A stretch of 64,000 nucleotides of DNA from Plecoglossus altivelis (GCA_036571765.1 BROE01000013.1:16777513-16841512); one strand, 5' to 3'. Positions 22,401-34,860 are shown, counted from the first letter of the stretch. The notes: generated from the letters alone by a model not told the origin. Made by a program: numbers and translations.

Positions 22401-25139
22401 AAAAATGACAGCAGCGAGGGGAAGTGCAGACCCGGGATATATGGTGCGGCGGAGCGGAGGAGAAATAATCATACCTTAGAGCGTCTCCAGGCGGGGGGGG
22501 GGGGGGGGGGAGAGGTAGGGGGATGAGCCCCTGCACCACGCTAGAGACATGGAGCTCCCCTGCTAGGCTCCCCCGCTTCGCTCCTCGTCTCTCTCCCCAC
22601 ACAAAAACACAACCCCGCAGCCTCCATCTTTACCGGGCTTGAGAGAGAGAGGCTAGCCAGCGACCACGGATATACACTCTTGCTCCGTGTGAGGCGAACA
22701 TGCAAGCTATACCATGAGAGGAAGGGCACATTTTGGGGATCCGACTGGGTTCGTAGGTGAAAAGCACCGCTCTTGAACCCGTGGACGTCAACACGTGCAG
22801 CTGACGTTCAACTTTTGAAAGAAAGCCCTCAAACTGGAACAGACAAAGCAGATGACCCCCCCTAAAACAGCACATGAACAACAGAGACCTGCTAATTGCC
22901 TCCCTGTTCCATCCGCTCCAGCCAGAGCGAGAACGTGCCCGCAGTCCCTCTCTCAGCCATTAGGTGTCTCTCTTCCACTGTGCATGGCCGAGGCTCGCTC
23001 CCTCGCCACACGAGGCCCCACCCCTCCTGAACTCCCAGCTCCACATAATATATACACCATCATTTGAAAATGGCAGCTTTTTGAAAATTCACCTTGATTA
23101 TCAGACATTAAAAGTGACTTCTCCAGAGCTGAGTGTCTGGCTAGGGGGATGGCTGCAGACAGCAGAACAATGCGGCTAGCTTGGTGTTAGCGGTGGGCTG
23201 GGCTGAGCTAGGAGGGAATGGGAACCAGCCCTTTGTTCTCTCCCACATCCAATTATTTTTTACGTGTGCCTCTTTTCACAACAAGAGAGAATTTAATTTT
23301 AATGCACTTGGGGAGGGGGGGGGCAACAAAAAAACACAACAACATCTACGGTATTCTTAAACAGAGATAGGGACAAGGAGTGGAGATTGCAAATTCAGTA
23401 TACGCATCCCTGTGTAGGGTAGGGACAAATGACTGGGACTTGCAAGCATCGCTTCAACACAAATGCACACACACACACGAATGCAACACCTACGCACGCA
23501 AAACATCACAATGTCGCCTCGACCTCAATGCAAAATTCGAGCTCCGATCCGATTCCAAAGCACTTCCTCCCAGCCGTGCCTTCATTAAAACACCCTGGGA
23601 GACACTTCATCACTGCATGGTAAATGGTGCATCAACACTAGGCTTTGGGTGCACAGTCAAATGTAGATAAACAATGATAGGAAAACATGCTATATAAATA
23701 GCCAGAATTCCTGATCAAGCCGGCACTGTGTAGGTAGGTATGTGACCAAATATTTTTCTAATTGGACGAGTACTTTATCTTGCTGTCAGAATGGCAGTAA
23801 AAAAAAAAACCCCGGCCCTGTTCCCAGAAGGAGAGGAGCTCTACCTTGGCAGGGCTTTTATTAGTGCAGGCCTGGAGCGCTGATATATGTTCCTGCTCAG
23901 AGCTTTCATCAGGAACCTGCCCTCCCTCCCAGCCCTGAAAGCAGCGCTCCCCCCTGAACCTCCATCCCAACCACACAACCCAACAGCCCGCCTTGAACGC
24001 ACAGGCTAAAATAGGCGCACGCCCCACGCAGCGACGTTCCAATCCCTCCCGTACCACATCGCTGGCGTCCTTACCCGGACGACCTTCCTCACAGCTCCAG
24101 GGCCGACCGACCCATCCTCTGGCCCTTCAAGTCGCCACGGTCACAAGAGCCACACGCCCCCGACATCCACCACGCATCCTCTATGAAACTTCCCACCGTC
24201 TAACCGACCTATAGTGTGTTTGTATCCACCAGCTTAGCGCCACGGGGGAAACGACATATCCATGTTAGCCTTCCTACATTATCTCACCACGACCAGCCGG
24301 CGTGATGGAGCATCACGCCTGAGTGACTCGCTCAGGGGAAAGTGAAGAGAAGCTGCTGACACTCTAGCGGGGCTGCTGGAACGCACTGTGCACAGCTCTA
24401 CAGCGGCCATCTTGGCAGCGCTATGGTCATCTTCTTTGCAGTGTGAAAATGATTGTTTTACTTTCTCTGTACTAGCAGAACTGAGCAGGGAAACGTCGTC
24501 AAAACTCTTTGCTCCGTGAAACGCACACACACACACGCACATCTATCACACACGCTATCACCAACAAACACAGAAACATTCACATGTACACACACACACA
24601 GAATCAAAATTAAATTCTAGTTCTGGGGCAAACTAACTGCTTGTGTGTGGGACCCACGCTGCAGCACAGGAAAGCCAATTCTCGGGAGATGGCCAAATTA
24701 AAGGGCAGAATCCAGCCTGTTTATGATTCTCACTCTGTTCCCCTCTCAATCAAATGTTTTATTAGCAATCATTCGCCGTCCAAGTCCTAACGGTCTGGTG
24801 CTGGGAGGGGGGCCAGGCGGTGACAGCAGGCACTTCCACAGGCCTGCTACAGGGGAAGCCATTCGGACTCCCAATTATTTACACCTGGGGCTGGCTGGAA
24901 CTGGGGGGTTGGAAGAGGTTAATTAACCCCTGGATGGTAACGCTGAGGGGGGCCACTCTCACTCAGACTTCCACACCTCTGTCATCTCCACGCGAGTGGC
25001 TGAGAAAGACCCAAAAGCGTGTGCGTGTGTGAGAGTGTGTATATGTGTCTGTGTGTGTTATGGATGTAAGAAGGAGGGTAATTACAGTAATACCAGCTGG
25101 CCATTTAGGTTTTGAAAGCAGCTGAATTAAGACTGATGT

Positions 25140-25798
25140 TGGGGTGTGGTGTTGGTGTGCGTTTGTTGCTGCTGGTGTTGTGATGTTGGTATGGGTGAGT
25201 GGTGTTGATGGTGTGTGGTGTTGGGGTGTGGTATTGGTGTGAAGTGTTGATGGTATTGGTGTGTGGTGTAGGTATATGGTTCTGGTGTGGGGTATTAGTG
25301 GTGTGTGGTGGTATGTGGTGTAGGCGTGGTGTGTGGTGGTATGTGGTGTAGGCGTGGTGTGTGGTGGTATGTGGTGTAGGCGTGGTGTGTGTTTGGTGTG
25401 TGGGTAGGAATCTTTTAGAGGTAACTGAATGTAAAGCAATATAAAGTAAGGCTTTGGTAGGGTTGCGGTTCAGTTCAAGTTTTGATTGTAGTAGGGCTGT
25501 GGTTGTGGTAGGGCTGTGGTAGGTTTGTGGTAGTGTTCTGGTATGGTTGTGATATTGTTGTGGTGTTGTGATAGTGTTGTGAAAGTGTTATGGTAGTGTT
25601 GTGGTAGGGCTGTGGTGGTGTTGTGGTAGGGCTGTGGTGGTGTTGTGGTGTTGTGTCAGGGCTGTAGCGGTGTGGTGGTGTTGTGGTAATGGTGGTGTTG
25701 TGGTAGGGCTGTAGTAGTGTAGTGGTGTTGTGGCATGGTGGTGTTGTGGTAGGGCTGTAGTGGTGCAGTGGTAATGGTGGTGGTGTAGTAGTGTTGTA
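25140..25798. repeat. Degenerate GTGGTGTTGTGGTAGGGCTGT-type minisatellite field
   Basis: About 650 bp of G/T-rich degenerate units on the plus strand (C/A-rich in the transcript). The left part (25140-25390) is GTGTGGTGTTGG-like and the right part (25470-25795) is GTTGTGGTAGGGCTG-like. It touches the donor of exon 9. Confidence 0.8.
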
Positions 25799-25799
25799 C

Positions 25800-25874
25800 C
25801 TGCTGAATGATGCAGCTGTGCTGGGCTGTCAGGGTGGATAACTCTGCCTGCATCATCTGGCTCTGCTCCTCCGC
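25800..25874 (-). CDS. Coiled-coil gene, exon 9 of 18 (75 bp)
   Basis: Twenty-five residues, AEEQSQMMQAELSTLTAQHS then CIIQQ. The acceptor is GTCGCTGTGCAG and the donor CAGCAG|GTACAA. It is phase 0-0. A degenerate CCACAACAC-type minisatellite starts within a few nucleotides of the donor and runs downstream for several hundred bases. Confidence 0.82.
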
Positions 25875-27085
25875 CTGCACAGCGACAGGGACATCATCAA
25901 TGTAAACAGTTCAAAAACAAGTCGAGTCTGATCCACACAGGAGCTCGTGCTCTACTGTAGATACTGTGGCAGATTAATAGTGAATGAGCCCAACAGCGGA
26001 AGAGCAAATGAATGCATGTCCTGTGGAGCATTTGCTTTCAACAAGAACAGGTATCAGCGACGACCGAGGAGGGCTGAGTGTGTATGTGCACCGTGGGCTT
26101 GTGAGGGTGCACGTGCACAGGCACATGCCAGACTCCTTAGTCTCCCAGTGCACTCTCATTGAAGCGTCTCTTTCTCCTCTTTTCTCCCCCCCCCCCCCCC
26201 CTCCCCGCCTCCCCTCCTCCCCCTCCACGCCCCTCCTGAGGCTGCAGGGCTGGGATTAGGAAGGAGGCTGGAGGTAGGATATATGCGTCATTAAAGCAGA
26301 GAGCCCCGCTTCACACACGAGAGACAAAGTCAACAAAGGTGACATGGAGAGCGGGGAGCAGACAAACAACCCTCGCGCGCACAACGCACGCGCGCCAAAA
26401 AACACACACACCAAAAGGGAAACACACATGTACGCACAGATAAAATTGTACAAAACGCACAGGGGAAAGAAAGAAAAAAAACCCACACAAAAAAACAGCG
26501 TTTCCCAGTGAATGGGAATAATACAGTGTTTCATTTCCACGCGTGTAGCGGGGGGACAGCGTGGAAGGAGATGGATGAATGCTGCAGTCCTGTGGAGGCA
26601 AGACGGATGCCTGGACCGTCGAACCGCCATGCCACACACAGCTTTTAAGGTTACAAGACAATGACAAGACTTGCAGTGTGGCACCCTGCAGGGACCTAGG
26701 GTCTGGGGGAAGAAGGAGGAGAGGGAGAAAAAAAACAACACTAATTGTGCACATACAAAGATGCTGGGGGTTGGAGAAGGCTGAGAGGGAAAATACAAAT
26801 GCTCTCTCTTGAGAAGAAGCTTCGTTCGTGGGAGGCTATTGAACCTCGGTTCTGAAGAACCGACAAGCGCCCACCCAGAGAATGGAATCCGGGACATTAG
26901 CGGCGCAGTAGCATCGTCCAGGATTGAAGAGCATGATTGCTCGATGAGGTAAAATGGAGCGACGGTCCGAAGGGAGAAAAGAAACACACGAGGGCAGGTA
27001 GGACCGGAGACGGCCCACCTGCGTCTAGCGTCCTTCTGACACGGGTGAGATGGGTCAATGCTGGTGAAGGTAGCGGCTCTCTTAC
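25875..27085 (-). other. Intron between exons 9 and 8
   Basis: Mixed sequence with a C-run (26186-26203) and AT-rich stretches (26400-26530). Long reverse-strand open frames here (26256-26987) have no exon-like borders and their translations resemble no recognised protein. Confidence 0.5.
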
Positions 27086-27256
27086 CCTCCTCTGGGCCTC
27101 CAGCACCTGCTCCTGGCTCTCTGTGAGCTGGGCCTGCGCCACAGCCAGCTGCCCCTCCAGCTCAACGCACCGCCGCTCGGCCAGAGCGCTCTCTGCTGCT
27201 GCTCTGTCCTGCCCTGCCCGCTGCAGAGCGCACACCTCCGCTGTCAGCCTCTCCAG
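27086..27256 (-). CDS. Coiled-coil gene, exon 8 of 18 (171 bp)
   Basis: Fifty-seven residues beginning LERLTAEVCALQRAGQDRAA and ending EQVLEAQRR. The acceptor is TACCGCCCAG and the donor AGGAGG|GTAAGA is strong. It is phase 0-0. Strong Leu/Val/Ala heptads and high Ala content mark a typical rod segment. Confidence 0.88.
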
Positions 27257-27585
27257 CTGGGCGGTAGACACACACACACACACACACGAAACAGGCTGTT
27301 AAACAATGGTTGCAGCATTGGGGGGTGCAGCTCTCTCTGGTAGCTGGGAGACTGATGGTATCACATGGTGAGACCTCTTACTACTGGAGGGGATTCGTGT
27401 CAGTCAGGTTAGAGGGGCACTCCTGACACTGGCTCCCAGCAACACAGCAGCACCAGAACAGACACACACCCAGCCCTGTTCAACTGATCCATACTCCTCT
27501 ACTCCCCAGAGAGAAGGAGGAGAGAGGGAGAGGTAGGGGGAGAGAGAAGGGGATCAAGGGAAGTGGGCGGGGCCCAGGATCTCAC
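27257..27585 (-). other. Short intron
   Basis: A 329-bp intron. A (CA)n run on the plus strand (27270-27288) puts a UG repeat about 13 nt upstream of the acceptor of the next exon. Nothing else is seen. Confidence 0.6.
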
Positions 27586-27669
27586 CTCGGCTCCTTGGGC
27601 CCCCTTGGACGCCAGCAGGGCCTCATTCTCCCCCTCCACTTGCACCAGACGGCCCCTGACCTGATTGAG
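27586..27669 (-). CDS. Coiled-coil gene, exon 7 of 18 (84 bp)
   Basis: Twenty-eight residues starting LNQVRGRLVQVEGENEALLA and ending GAQGAE. The acceptor is TTTGTTTCCCAG and the donor GCCGAG|GTGAGA. It is phase 0-0. The first part is heptad-like; the Gly-rich end may be a stutter in the coil. Confidence 0.85.
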
Positions 27670-28549
27670 CTGGGAAACAAAGGTCAAACTGTGGAGTCAA
27701 GAGTCCACACACACTGCCCCCGCTGGTGAAACAGGGCACTGCAGCCGCACCAACATCCAGCATCAGTCTCCTACACATCACCTGGACACATGCTGCTTTT
27801 CCTGTATTCATGTCTCCCTGACAGGTTCCATTGACGCTCTCTGACCTGTTTGAACCAGTGTGCAGCTCTGTCTCAGATTACATGAGAGCCTGCTCTCCTG
27901 TACAGCACACAACTCCTTGTTGTTGGACCATCCGTAAGTCTATGGGGATTTTAAAGAAAAATGAATAATGCCGAACGCAATACGCCTGACAACCAAGAAT
28001 GAGTAGAACGACAGCGTGAGGTGTGAGTGAGGGAGAGACAGAGAGAGATTGACAGAGTGTGTGTTTGTGACAGAAAACAGAGAGAGAGAAAGAGAGAGAA
28101 AAAGAGAGAGAAAAGAGAGAGTGAGACATAGAGAGAAAGACAGAGAGGGGGATAGCATGAAAGGGGAATGAGAAATGGAGAGAGACAAAGAGAAATACAA
28201 AGACAGAAGGACAGAGAGAGACGAGGGGGAACTGTGGAGTCACACAGCACAGAGACAACACTGATAGGAAGAGTGGCTGAGATGGCGATCACAATGAGCT
28301 TGGTGGAGCAGCTTGCTGCTGTGGATCCCCTCGGCTTAGGGGGAAGAATCTGCCCACAGGCATGGCGACAGGTGACACAAGTACTGACAACCGGCAGTCT
28401 TGATCTGATTGGTCAGTAGTTCCTCCCTCGGCAGCAGTAGCGGGAACATTCTAGAGTGATTCTCATTCTAATAACCATCATCACTGGTCTGCAGTTACTC
28501 TGCCCGGCTCACTGACACATCTACCAGTCTTTCTGACTGTCTGAAAACG

Positions 28550-28586
<37 letters not shown>

Positions 28587-29137
28587 TGCTAGTGTGCATG
28601 ACCACTGTCTTTCAGTCTGACTCTCTTTTCTGATCAACTAAACTTCCACTGAACTCCATGGTCAAATGGCTATTGTATCTATGACACAGTGGTTGATAGC
28701 CCAGGTTAGCTCTATTTAGAGCACAGTAGCTTACATGAACACTGCCTAGCACAGTCAGACACAAGGTGGCCATGAAAGGTATGAGTTAAGAATGATCAAA
28801 TCAATAAGAAATACTGTTACTATAAAATAGCAAATACTATAGCATAGGGTGGATGGTATTAGTAATAAGCTTTAGGACAACAATAATCCATATGAATGTC
28901 ATATAAATGATTGAACGCCAAATGATTATGATGGCACATTGTGACAGCACTTTATTCAACGAATGTGTATTTAAAGCTAAATCAGAGATTTCCCTGGTCT
29001 CCCCTTGTCTTTTCTATTCCAAACAGACATGCTGAAGACCCATGCAGAGACTAAGCGACCCTGCCTGCTCCAGGGCTCTCTAGCAGAGAGAGGGGCCAGA
29101 GGCCTGGAGAGCCTGGGCCTGGCTGTGATCTCCATAC
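27670..29137 (-). other. Intron between exons 7 and 6
   Basis: Holds GA-rich sequence (28020-28240), a (TG)n tract (28549-28582) and an AT-rich stretch with no open frame (28620-28980). Confidence 0.55.
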
Positions 29138-29284
29138 CTGACAGGTGAGCTCCTCCGCCTGCTGGGCGCGCTCTCGCAGGTCCCTCTGCAGCTGGTTGGC
29201 TCGGCCACGTCCTCGCTGGAGCTCCTGCCGGCCGTCCTGCAGCTCGGTGCGCAGCTGAGAGACGCTCCGCTCGAGGACGTCCAG
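29138..29284 (-). CDS. Coiled-coil gene, exon 6 of 18 (147 bp)
   Basis: Forty-nine residues beginning LDVLERSVSQLRTELQDGRQ and ending QAEELTCQ, rich in Arg and Gln. The acceptor is GCTTTGGCTAG and the donor TGTCAG|GTATGG. It is phase 0-0. The heptad pattern is continuous from the preceding exon. Confidence 0.87.
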
Positions 29285-31296
29285 CTAGCCAAAGCACAAA
29301 GGAAGGCAGGGCGGCAGAAGGAGGGAGAAAATCAATCCCCTTTACGAAAGAGGCTCTTCCCTTCAGCCTGGCCGGGCTGTCTGGTAGCCTGAGGCTGGGA
29401 CACCCAAAGGGTCTCGTAGGAGGACCCACACAGCACCTGGCCACGGACCCCAACAACCCAGTCCAGCCAGCACCACACTAAACTGATGCGTGAGAAATGA
29501 GCCCAACGAAACACAGGTATTCGATTGAAATAGTCTCCATTTAGAGATTATTTCAACATGTTAATGGCCGCAGAGACACAATAACCTTGAGTCAATAGTG
29601 GGTCGATAAACTGTTGAATTTCTACCACGTCAATGTCGGAATAGTTTGATTATAAGCGACAACTTCAATTTCAGTGCTTTCATTTCATACTGCACCACCA
29701 ATATCCAGAAGAACATTATCAAAGGTTGATGAAAACCCAAATCTAGAAATAAATGCTCAGATGTAAAAAAAAAAGGGCTTTAACAATTGAAGGTTTTGAA
29801 AAACGAAGTGTTTCTCTGTCATGGAGGGATGACCAGAATGCCAAACTGAACAACATGAAAACCAAAACAAAAGATTCATGCCAAATGACTGTTTGAGGTT
29901 GCTTGCAAGCTATACTGTGCATTTCCCATAAACAAAGAAACAGTGGTGCTGCTATTAGACAGTCTGCTGTCTCTGGCTGTCTGCCCACCACACTAACAAT
30001 AACAAACAAGCTTCTAATTAGCACAACAACGTCACCTGTTAAATCATAAGAGAGAGAGAGGGGGGGGGAGAGAGAGAGAAAGAGGGAGGAGAGAGCAAAA
30101 GGAAAGGAATAGAGAAGACAGAAAGAGAGAGAGAGGACAGACCCCAGGTCCTGATCCTGTCGGACAGAGCCTACAGTCCTGAATCTCTGCTGCTGAAGCG
30201 TCGTTGCAGGAGGAAAGACAGACAGACAAGATGGAGGCCCAGACAGCTGTTCAGACCCACCATTAATCACACATCTGCATACGGGCCGGCCAAAAAATCC
30301 CCAAATCCACCGAGACCACGCCGCCTGCCATCTCTGTCCTTCTGTCCTTCTTCGAAAGCATCTCAGCCGCCTCTCCATCCCAGCGTCCCTCTCGGCAGAG
30401 CTAGTGGACTCTGCCCTGATCATTCCTCCATGAGAGGACGAGATGCAGCAGGGATACGGTTCTCACAATGCCCCCCCCCCAAAAAAAGCCTGGCTCTTCC
30501 TGGAGCTCTCTCTTTCTGTGTGCGATCCACACCGATAACCCTGGTCTCGCTTTCTTCGCTTCACAATCGCTCCCTCTCTCTCTCTATTCTCCCCTCCTAA
30601 ACTGATCAATACTTCATTTAAATCATGACATTAGCACACTACAACTGGAAAGAAAATACCAAGGCGGAACGCCGAATGTGGCTCGTATGTTAAACTCTAT
30701 GGATGACACATGTTTTGGTTTTTGAACCTTTTTTCTTTCTTTCTCCTGTTTTGGGGGGGAAACATTACGCCAAAACAAAGACAGCAAACGCAGGCGAGTG
30801 GCAGGCAGGAAGAGCCAGTGTTTTTTGGTAGCAGCTACAGAGCCTCTCGCTGATCAATAGCCCATTTAAATGCCGCCGGAGAAGCGCTATCACAATACCT
30901 CTTCTCATCAGAGCCAAGGCAAACACAGCAGCCCAATTATCATCGCAAATGACCATCGCGGACGAGACGCAAGTTACACGCTGATACAGGCATATTTCAT
31001 ATTTTTTCTACGTTTTTTTGGGGGTGGTTTTTTTACATACCACCTGAGTGGATAATTGCGTAATATATATGCACTCTCACGCATTTATCTATTCACATAA
31101 TTCGCAATGAGCACAATCAATACCATCCCTCTCCAGCCCCCCCCCCCATTCAAACACGCCCGCGTGGGACGACCATATAATAAGCTGCTCGCAAACCCCA
31201 AAGCAGCCCAGTTAATTTCCTCCCGCTCGTTGGCATGGCTGCCAGCGCTGAGAGACAGGCTAATCTTCCTGTTGGTTGCTAAGCCTGGATATTTAC
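29285..31296 (-). other. Intron between exons 6 and 5
   Basis: AT-rich stretch 29510-29780, GA-rich tract 30045-30140, and AT-rich sequence 30600-31100 with TAAT cores. No exon pattern seen. Confidence 0.55.
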
Positions 31297-31380
31297 CTGT
31301 GCACTCTGGGAGTCGCGGGCCTGGTGAGAAAGCAGGACGTCTCGCCGGAGCTTCTGGATGGTGGCGTCTCGATGCGCCAG
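31297..31380 (-). CDS. Coiled-coil gene, exon 5 of 18 (84 bp)
   Basis: Twenty-eight residues starting LAHRDATIQKLRRDVLLSHQ and ending ARDSQSAQ. The acceptor is CCTTCCGCCAG after a run of C, and the donor GCACAG|GTAAAT is strong. It is phase 0-0 and continues the preceding and following frames. The Leu/Ile/Val spacing fits heptads. Confidence 0.85.
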
Positions 31381-32170
31381 CTGGCGGAAGGGGGGGGGGG
31401 GTGTGGAGGGTCAGGGTTCGGCGTGCGGAGCAGACCAGCGTTGGGGGGGAGAAGGGTGGGAGAGGAGAGAGGGTCAGAGCATGAACCCAGTAGCAGGCGT
31501 GAGGCAGGTGGAGAGAGAGAGAGAGAAAGGCATAGCCGATCACCACTCTGGGAATGTGCACTTACATATAGCCTGGCGCCAATGTCAACCAATGAGCAAT
31601 TAGGCAGACAAGACTAAAGTTATTGATCGGAGGTTGTGGCTGTCCTTCCCTGGGCTAACTAAGGCAGCCTGAGGTAGGGGGCTACTGCGAACCAAGGGAG
31701 GAGTGGGAGGGAGACTGGGGGGGGGGGTGGGGGGGGGGGGGGGGGTGGAAGGGAAAGGAAGGGAGGACAGGCAGGGCAGGGCAGGGCTGAGTGAGACGAG
31801 GCAGCCTCTGCAGGCCTACAGTCTCTGTGTGGACTGGTCATTTCTAGCCTGCTATTGATCCACCCAGCCAAATGAGCCTGGAGCACCCAGAGTCAGACGG
31901 CAGCAGAGCCCCATCTGAGGGAGACGTTTGGCGCATACAGACAACACAATCACAAGGCGTATGATGACAGGCACGTTGCTAATGCCACTGATCATTTATC
32001 CACATCTGGCTGTTTTTCCTTCCCTCTCAGCCTTATTGGACAGCATTATTGCGATGGCAGGAGTGGAGCACTTGTATTGCATTTGAATGACTACGCGAAT
32101 AAGGGAGAAGTTCATGCATTATTCAGATTACCTCTGAGGTTGGCCAACACACCAGGAGGGTGTTTGGAGG

Positions 32171-32310
32171 TGTGTGTACAGATCTAGGTATGTGTGTACA
32201 GATCTAGGTATGTGTGTACAGATCTAGGTATGTGTGTACAGATCTAGGTATGTGTGTACAGTTCTAGGTATGTGTGTACAGATCTAGGTATGTGTGTACA
32301 GTTCTAGGAG
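32171..32310. repeat. 20-bp minisatellite, 7 copies
   Basis: The unit TGTGTGTACAGATCTAGGTA repeats with exact spacing from 32171. Two copies carry GTTCTAGG in place of GATCTAGG. The near-perfect identity indicates recent expansion. Confidence 0.95.
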
Positions 32311-32340
32311 AGTGGGCATGCTGTTGGTTAACATGCAAGG

Positions 32341-32478
32341 CCAGACTCTGGACACAGTGTCAGAGGGTGTGGACATGGTGCTGTGTAACATACTAGACCA
32401 GACTCTGGACACAGTGTCAGAGGGTGTGGACATGGTGCTGTGTAACATACTAGACCAGACTCTGAACACAGTGTAGGA
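32341..32478. repeat. 57-bp minisatellite, about 2.4 copies
   Basis: The unit starts CCAGACTCTGGACACAGTGT and recurs at 32341, 32398 and 32455 (partial). The first two copies are nearly identical. As 57 is divisible by three, open frames run through on both strands; these are not genes. Confidence 0.9.
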
Positions 32479-32497
32479 GGTTCAAGACTGTGGGTAC

Positions 32498-32575
32498 CTC
32501 AGACTGGAGCCGATCTCTGCTTCTCTCTGCAGTAGGACTGGGCCCTGGACTGGACTCCTGCAGGTCAGCGCTCCT
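32498..32575 (-). CDS. Coiled-coil gene, exon 4 of 18, Ser/Pro-rich break (78 bp)
   Basis: Twenty-six residues, RSADLQESSPGPSPTAER followed by SRDRLQSE. The acceptor CTGTTTCAG has a good pyrimidine tract and the donor is TCTGAG|GTACCC. It is phase 0-0. The Ser-Pro-Gly-Pro run cannot be coiled coil, so this exon is a flexible hinge between two rod segments and offers Ser-Pro sites for possible phosphorylation (inference). Two tandem arrays begin about 20 nt downstream of its donor. Confidence 0.8.
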
Positions 32576-33579
32576 CTGAAACAGGAAACAGAGTGATGGG
32601 TAAGGAAGAGGGAGATACAGGGCAAGATAGTGAGTTTGTTATGCCAACGCTCCCACAGGAAACAGAACACCTGTCCAACATCTATCATGCATATTGTACA
32701 ACCATATGTTCATACAGACATTCGGACGTTTACATTTTATTAGAGATTTAATAGGGATTTTTTTTAAGGATTATACAGTACAGAGAAGAGTCCACCAAAA
32801 CTGAACACTGGGCCATAATCCTACAGGCTCTTTATGCTGACCAGGTTTTCCCTCCACATTAGCATCTGTGGAGTCCAGTTAGCTAATGCTGCGGTCCTTT
32901 AACCCAGCTCACCCCCCCACCTTCCCCCACCCCAGCTCGCCAACCGCACGGTCAATTATCTCCCCACCTCCAACTGCCAAGGACGTTCTCACAGAGCACC
33001 CTCATGTGCCCGAGCCTCCAGGGAAAGTTCCATTAGGGAGGTGAGGAAAGCACATTAGCAGCCTGGCCATCTTGGTGGGGCTGCAGCCAATCTGCACCCT
33101 GTGTGGTGGCTGACGCGGAACTCTGCGCATGTACAGACAGGCGGACAGACAGACAGACAGGGAGAGGCACAAAGCCGGGGGGTGCCTGGAGCGGATCTCA
33201 CAGCCCTGGACGCGTAGGAACGCAAGAGGAGAGGGCGAGCGCGCTCTTTGTCTCTCTGCAGTGGTTTTGTGCTCCGCTATGCGGCCCATCCTTTCGGTGT
33301 GTTTGAAAATCAATTCAGCCCTTTCAAGAGGCAGAGACATGAGAATGAACGGCCAGATAAAAACAGCGTCAGGCAGGTGATTGCTCATTCCTCGCAGCTT
33401 CAAACAGCCCGGCTTCAGAAGGACACCTTTAATATTCAGAGGAGGGTTTTTTTTTCTTCTTCTTCTCCTTTCCTTTTCTCTCCACGTCACTCGAGGCTAA
33501 ATCCCTAGCAACCACCATAGCAACACACTCTGACTTCGACGTGAAACGCATGGCAAGTTCCCTCCCGCCACCACGCACG

Positions 33580-33612
<33 letters not shown>

Positions 33613-34609
33613 AGGGAGGGAGGGAGGGGGGCGGAGAACGAGAAGAAAGAGAGAGAGAGAGCGAGAGACGGACACGCCTCAGAGGGCGAAATAAAAGTGT
33701 CGGTGAGAAGGAGCCACGTAGGAGTGCTGGTATCAATAATCACATAGCCATGTCTCCTTCACCATAAGACAAACTGCGGAGGCTGATAAACACATGGTCC
33801 AGAGACAACATTGTAGTAATGCATGCAGCAACCGGCAAGGAGATGGAAGGACTGAGCCAACAGATACACGCTTAGAATATGTTACAGAAGACTCTATGTA
33901 TATGAGTCACATGGGTAGTCGACGCAGGGGCCATGTTTGCCTATGTGAGTGTGCACGTGTGTGCACGTGAGCCAGCAGGGTCGAGCCTGTGAGAGGTCCA
34001 ATGGTGTGTGTGAGTATGTGTGTTGGAGGGGAGAAGACGGGTGGGGGTTAGCAGGTGGGGTGCCGATCTGTCCCCCTTATCCACCCCACCCGCTCACTGC
34101 GGTTTCCTGTCCCAGGGTAATGACCTACGGGTGAGCCGCTTGCATCGGAAACTCCAGGTCTCTCCACATCTGGTTTCCTGGTCTTGGAGATTCTTGCTCT
34201 CAGAAGCTGATGAGTTCAGTCAAACTTCATTAAGTTTATAGCCCCAGCCGGCTGCTCCCTGGTGGCACACTACACAGTCTGAGAGCCGGCCTGGCAGAGA
34301 CTGATGGGCCAGGGCTGGGAGACGGCCTTTACTGCCTCTACTCACAGGTGGAGGGAGATAACTGCCCTTCCCCCACCCCCTCCACACACACAACCCTTCA
34401 GTCGCCATCCATCCCATCCCACCACCTGTCTATTCTTCCTCTCATAACTTCTAACCTCAACTTTCCCCCTGCGCCTCCCTCCCCCTCTCTTGTCCCCTGG
34501 GGCCGGTGTGTGTGTGTGTGTGAGGCTGATTCCACAGTCTGCTCAGCGTTCTCCACGTGGTCAGCCATACACTCAACAGGAAACATGCAGCAGCTGTCAT
34601 GTTCGCTTC

Positions 34610-34860
34610 GACACGCAGGCTGGCTTCCTACCATCAGCAGCCGCAGACAGAAACAGACAGACAGGCTTCCTACCATCAGCAGCCGTAGACAGAAACAGAC
34701 AGACAGGCTTCCTACCATCAGCAGCCGCAGACAGAAACAGACAGACAGGCTTCCTACCATCAGCAGCCGCAGACAGAGACCGGCAGACAGGCTTCCCACC
34801 CTCAGCAGCCGCAGACAGACAGAGACAGAAAAACAGGATTCCCACTACTAGTAGCCACGG
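34610..34860. repeat. 42-bp minisatellite, about 6 copies
   Basis: The unit starts CTTCCTACCATCAGCAGCCG and continues CAGACAGAAACAGACAGACAGG. Four copies are near identical and the last two degenerate. Its length is divisible by three, which explains long open frames here on both strands. Confidence 0.95.

Larger units (their letters stand above)
10220..25799 (-). other. 15.6-kb intron
   Basis: Contains the CpG-dense patch at 14430-14640, a 48-bp array (14674-14828), a (CA)n tract (15589-15652), a candidate enhancer island (16560-16850), GC-rich sequence around the N gap (18231-19189), another CpG-rich stretch (20770-21080) and a weak exon candidate (23845-23916). Exons could be missing in the gap. 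Confidence 0.6.
31381..32497 (-). other. Intron with two minisatellites and G-rich runs
   Basis: Contains the 57-bp and 20-bp arrays at its 5' end, a long G-run region (31700-31747 on the plus strand) and another G-run at 31389-31402 directly before the next acceptor. On the transcript these G-runs are C-runs, the latter forming the pyrimidine tract of the exon at 31297-31380. Confidence 0.6.

Noticed and set aside
26256..26987. 243-codon reverse-strand frame rich in Phe, Leu, Ser and Cys
   Set aside because: It lies in an intron, has no exon borders and its composition follows the local pyrimidine-rich sequence.
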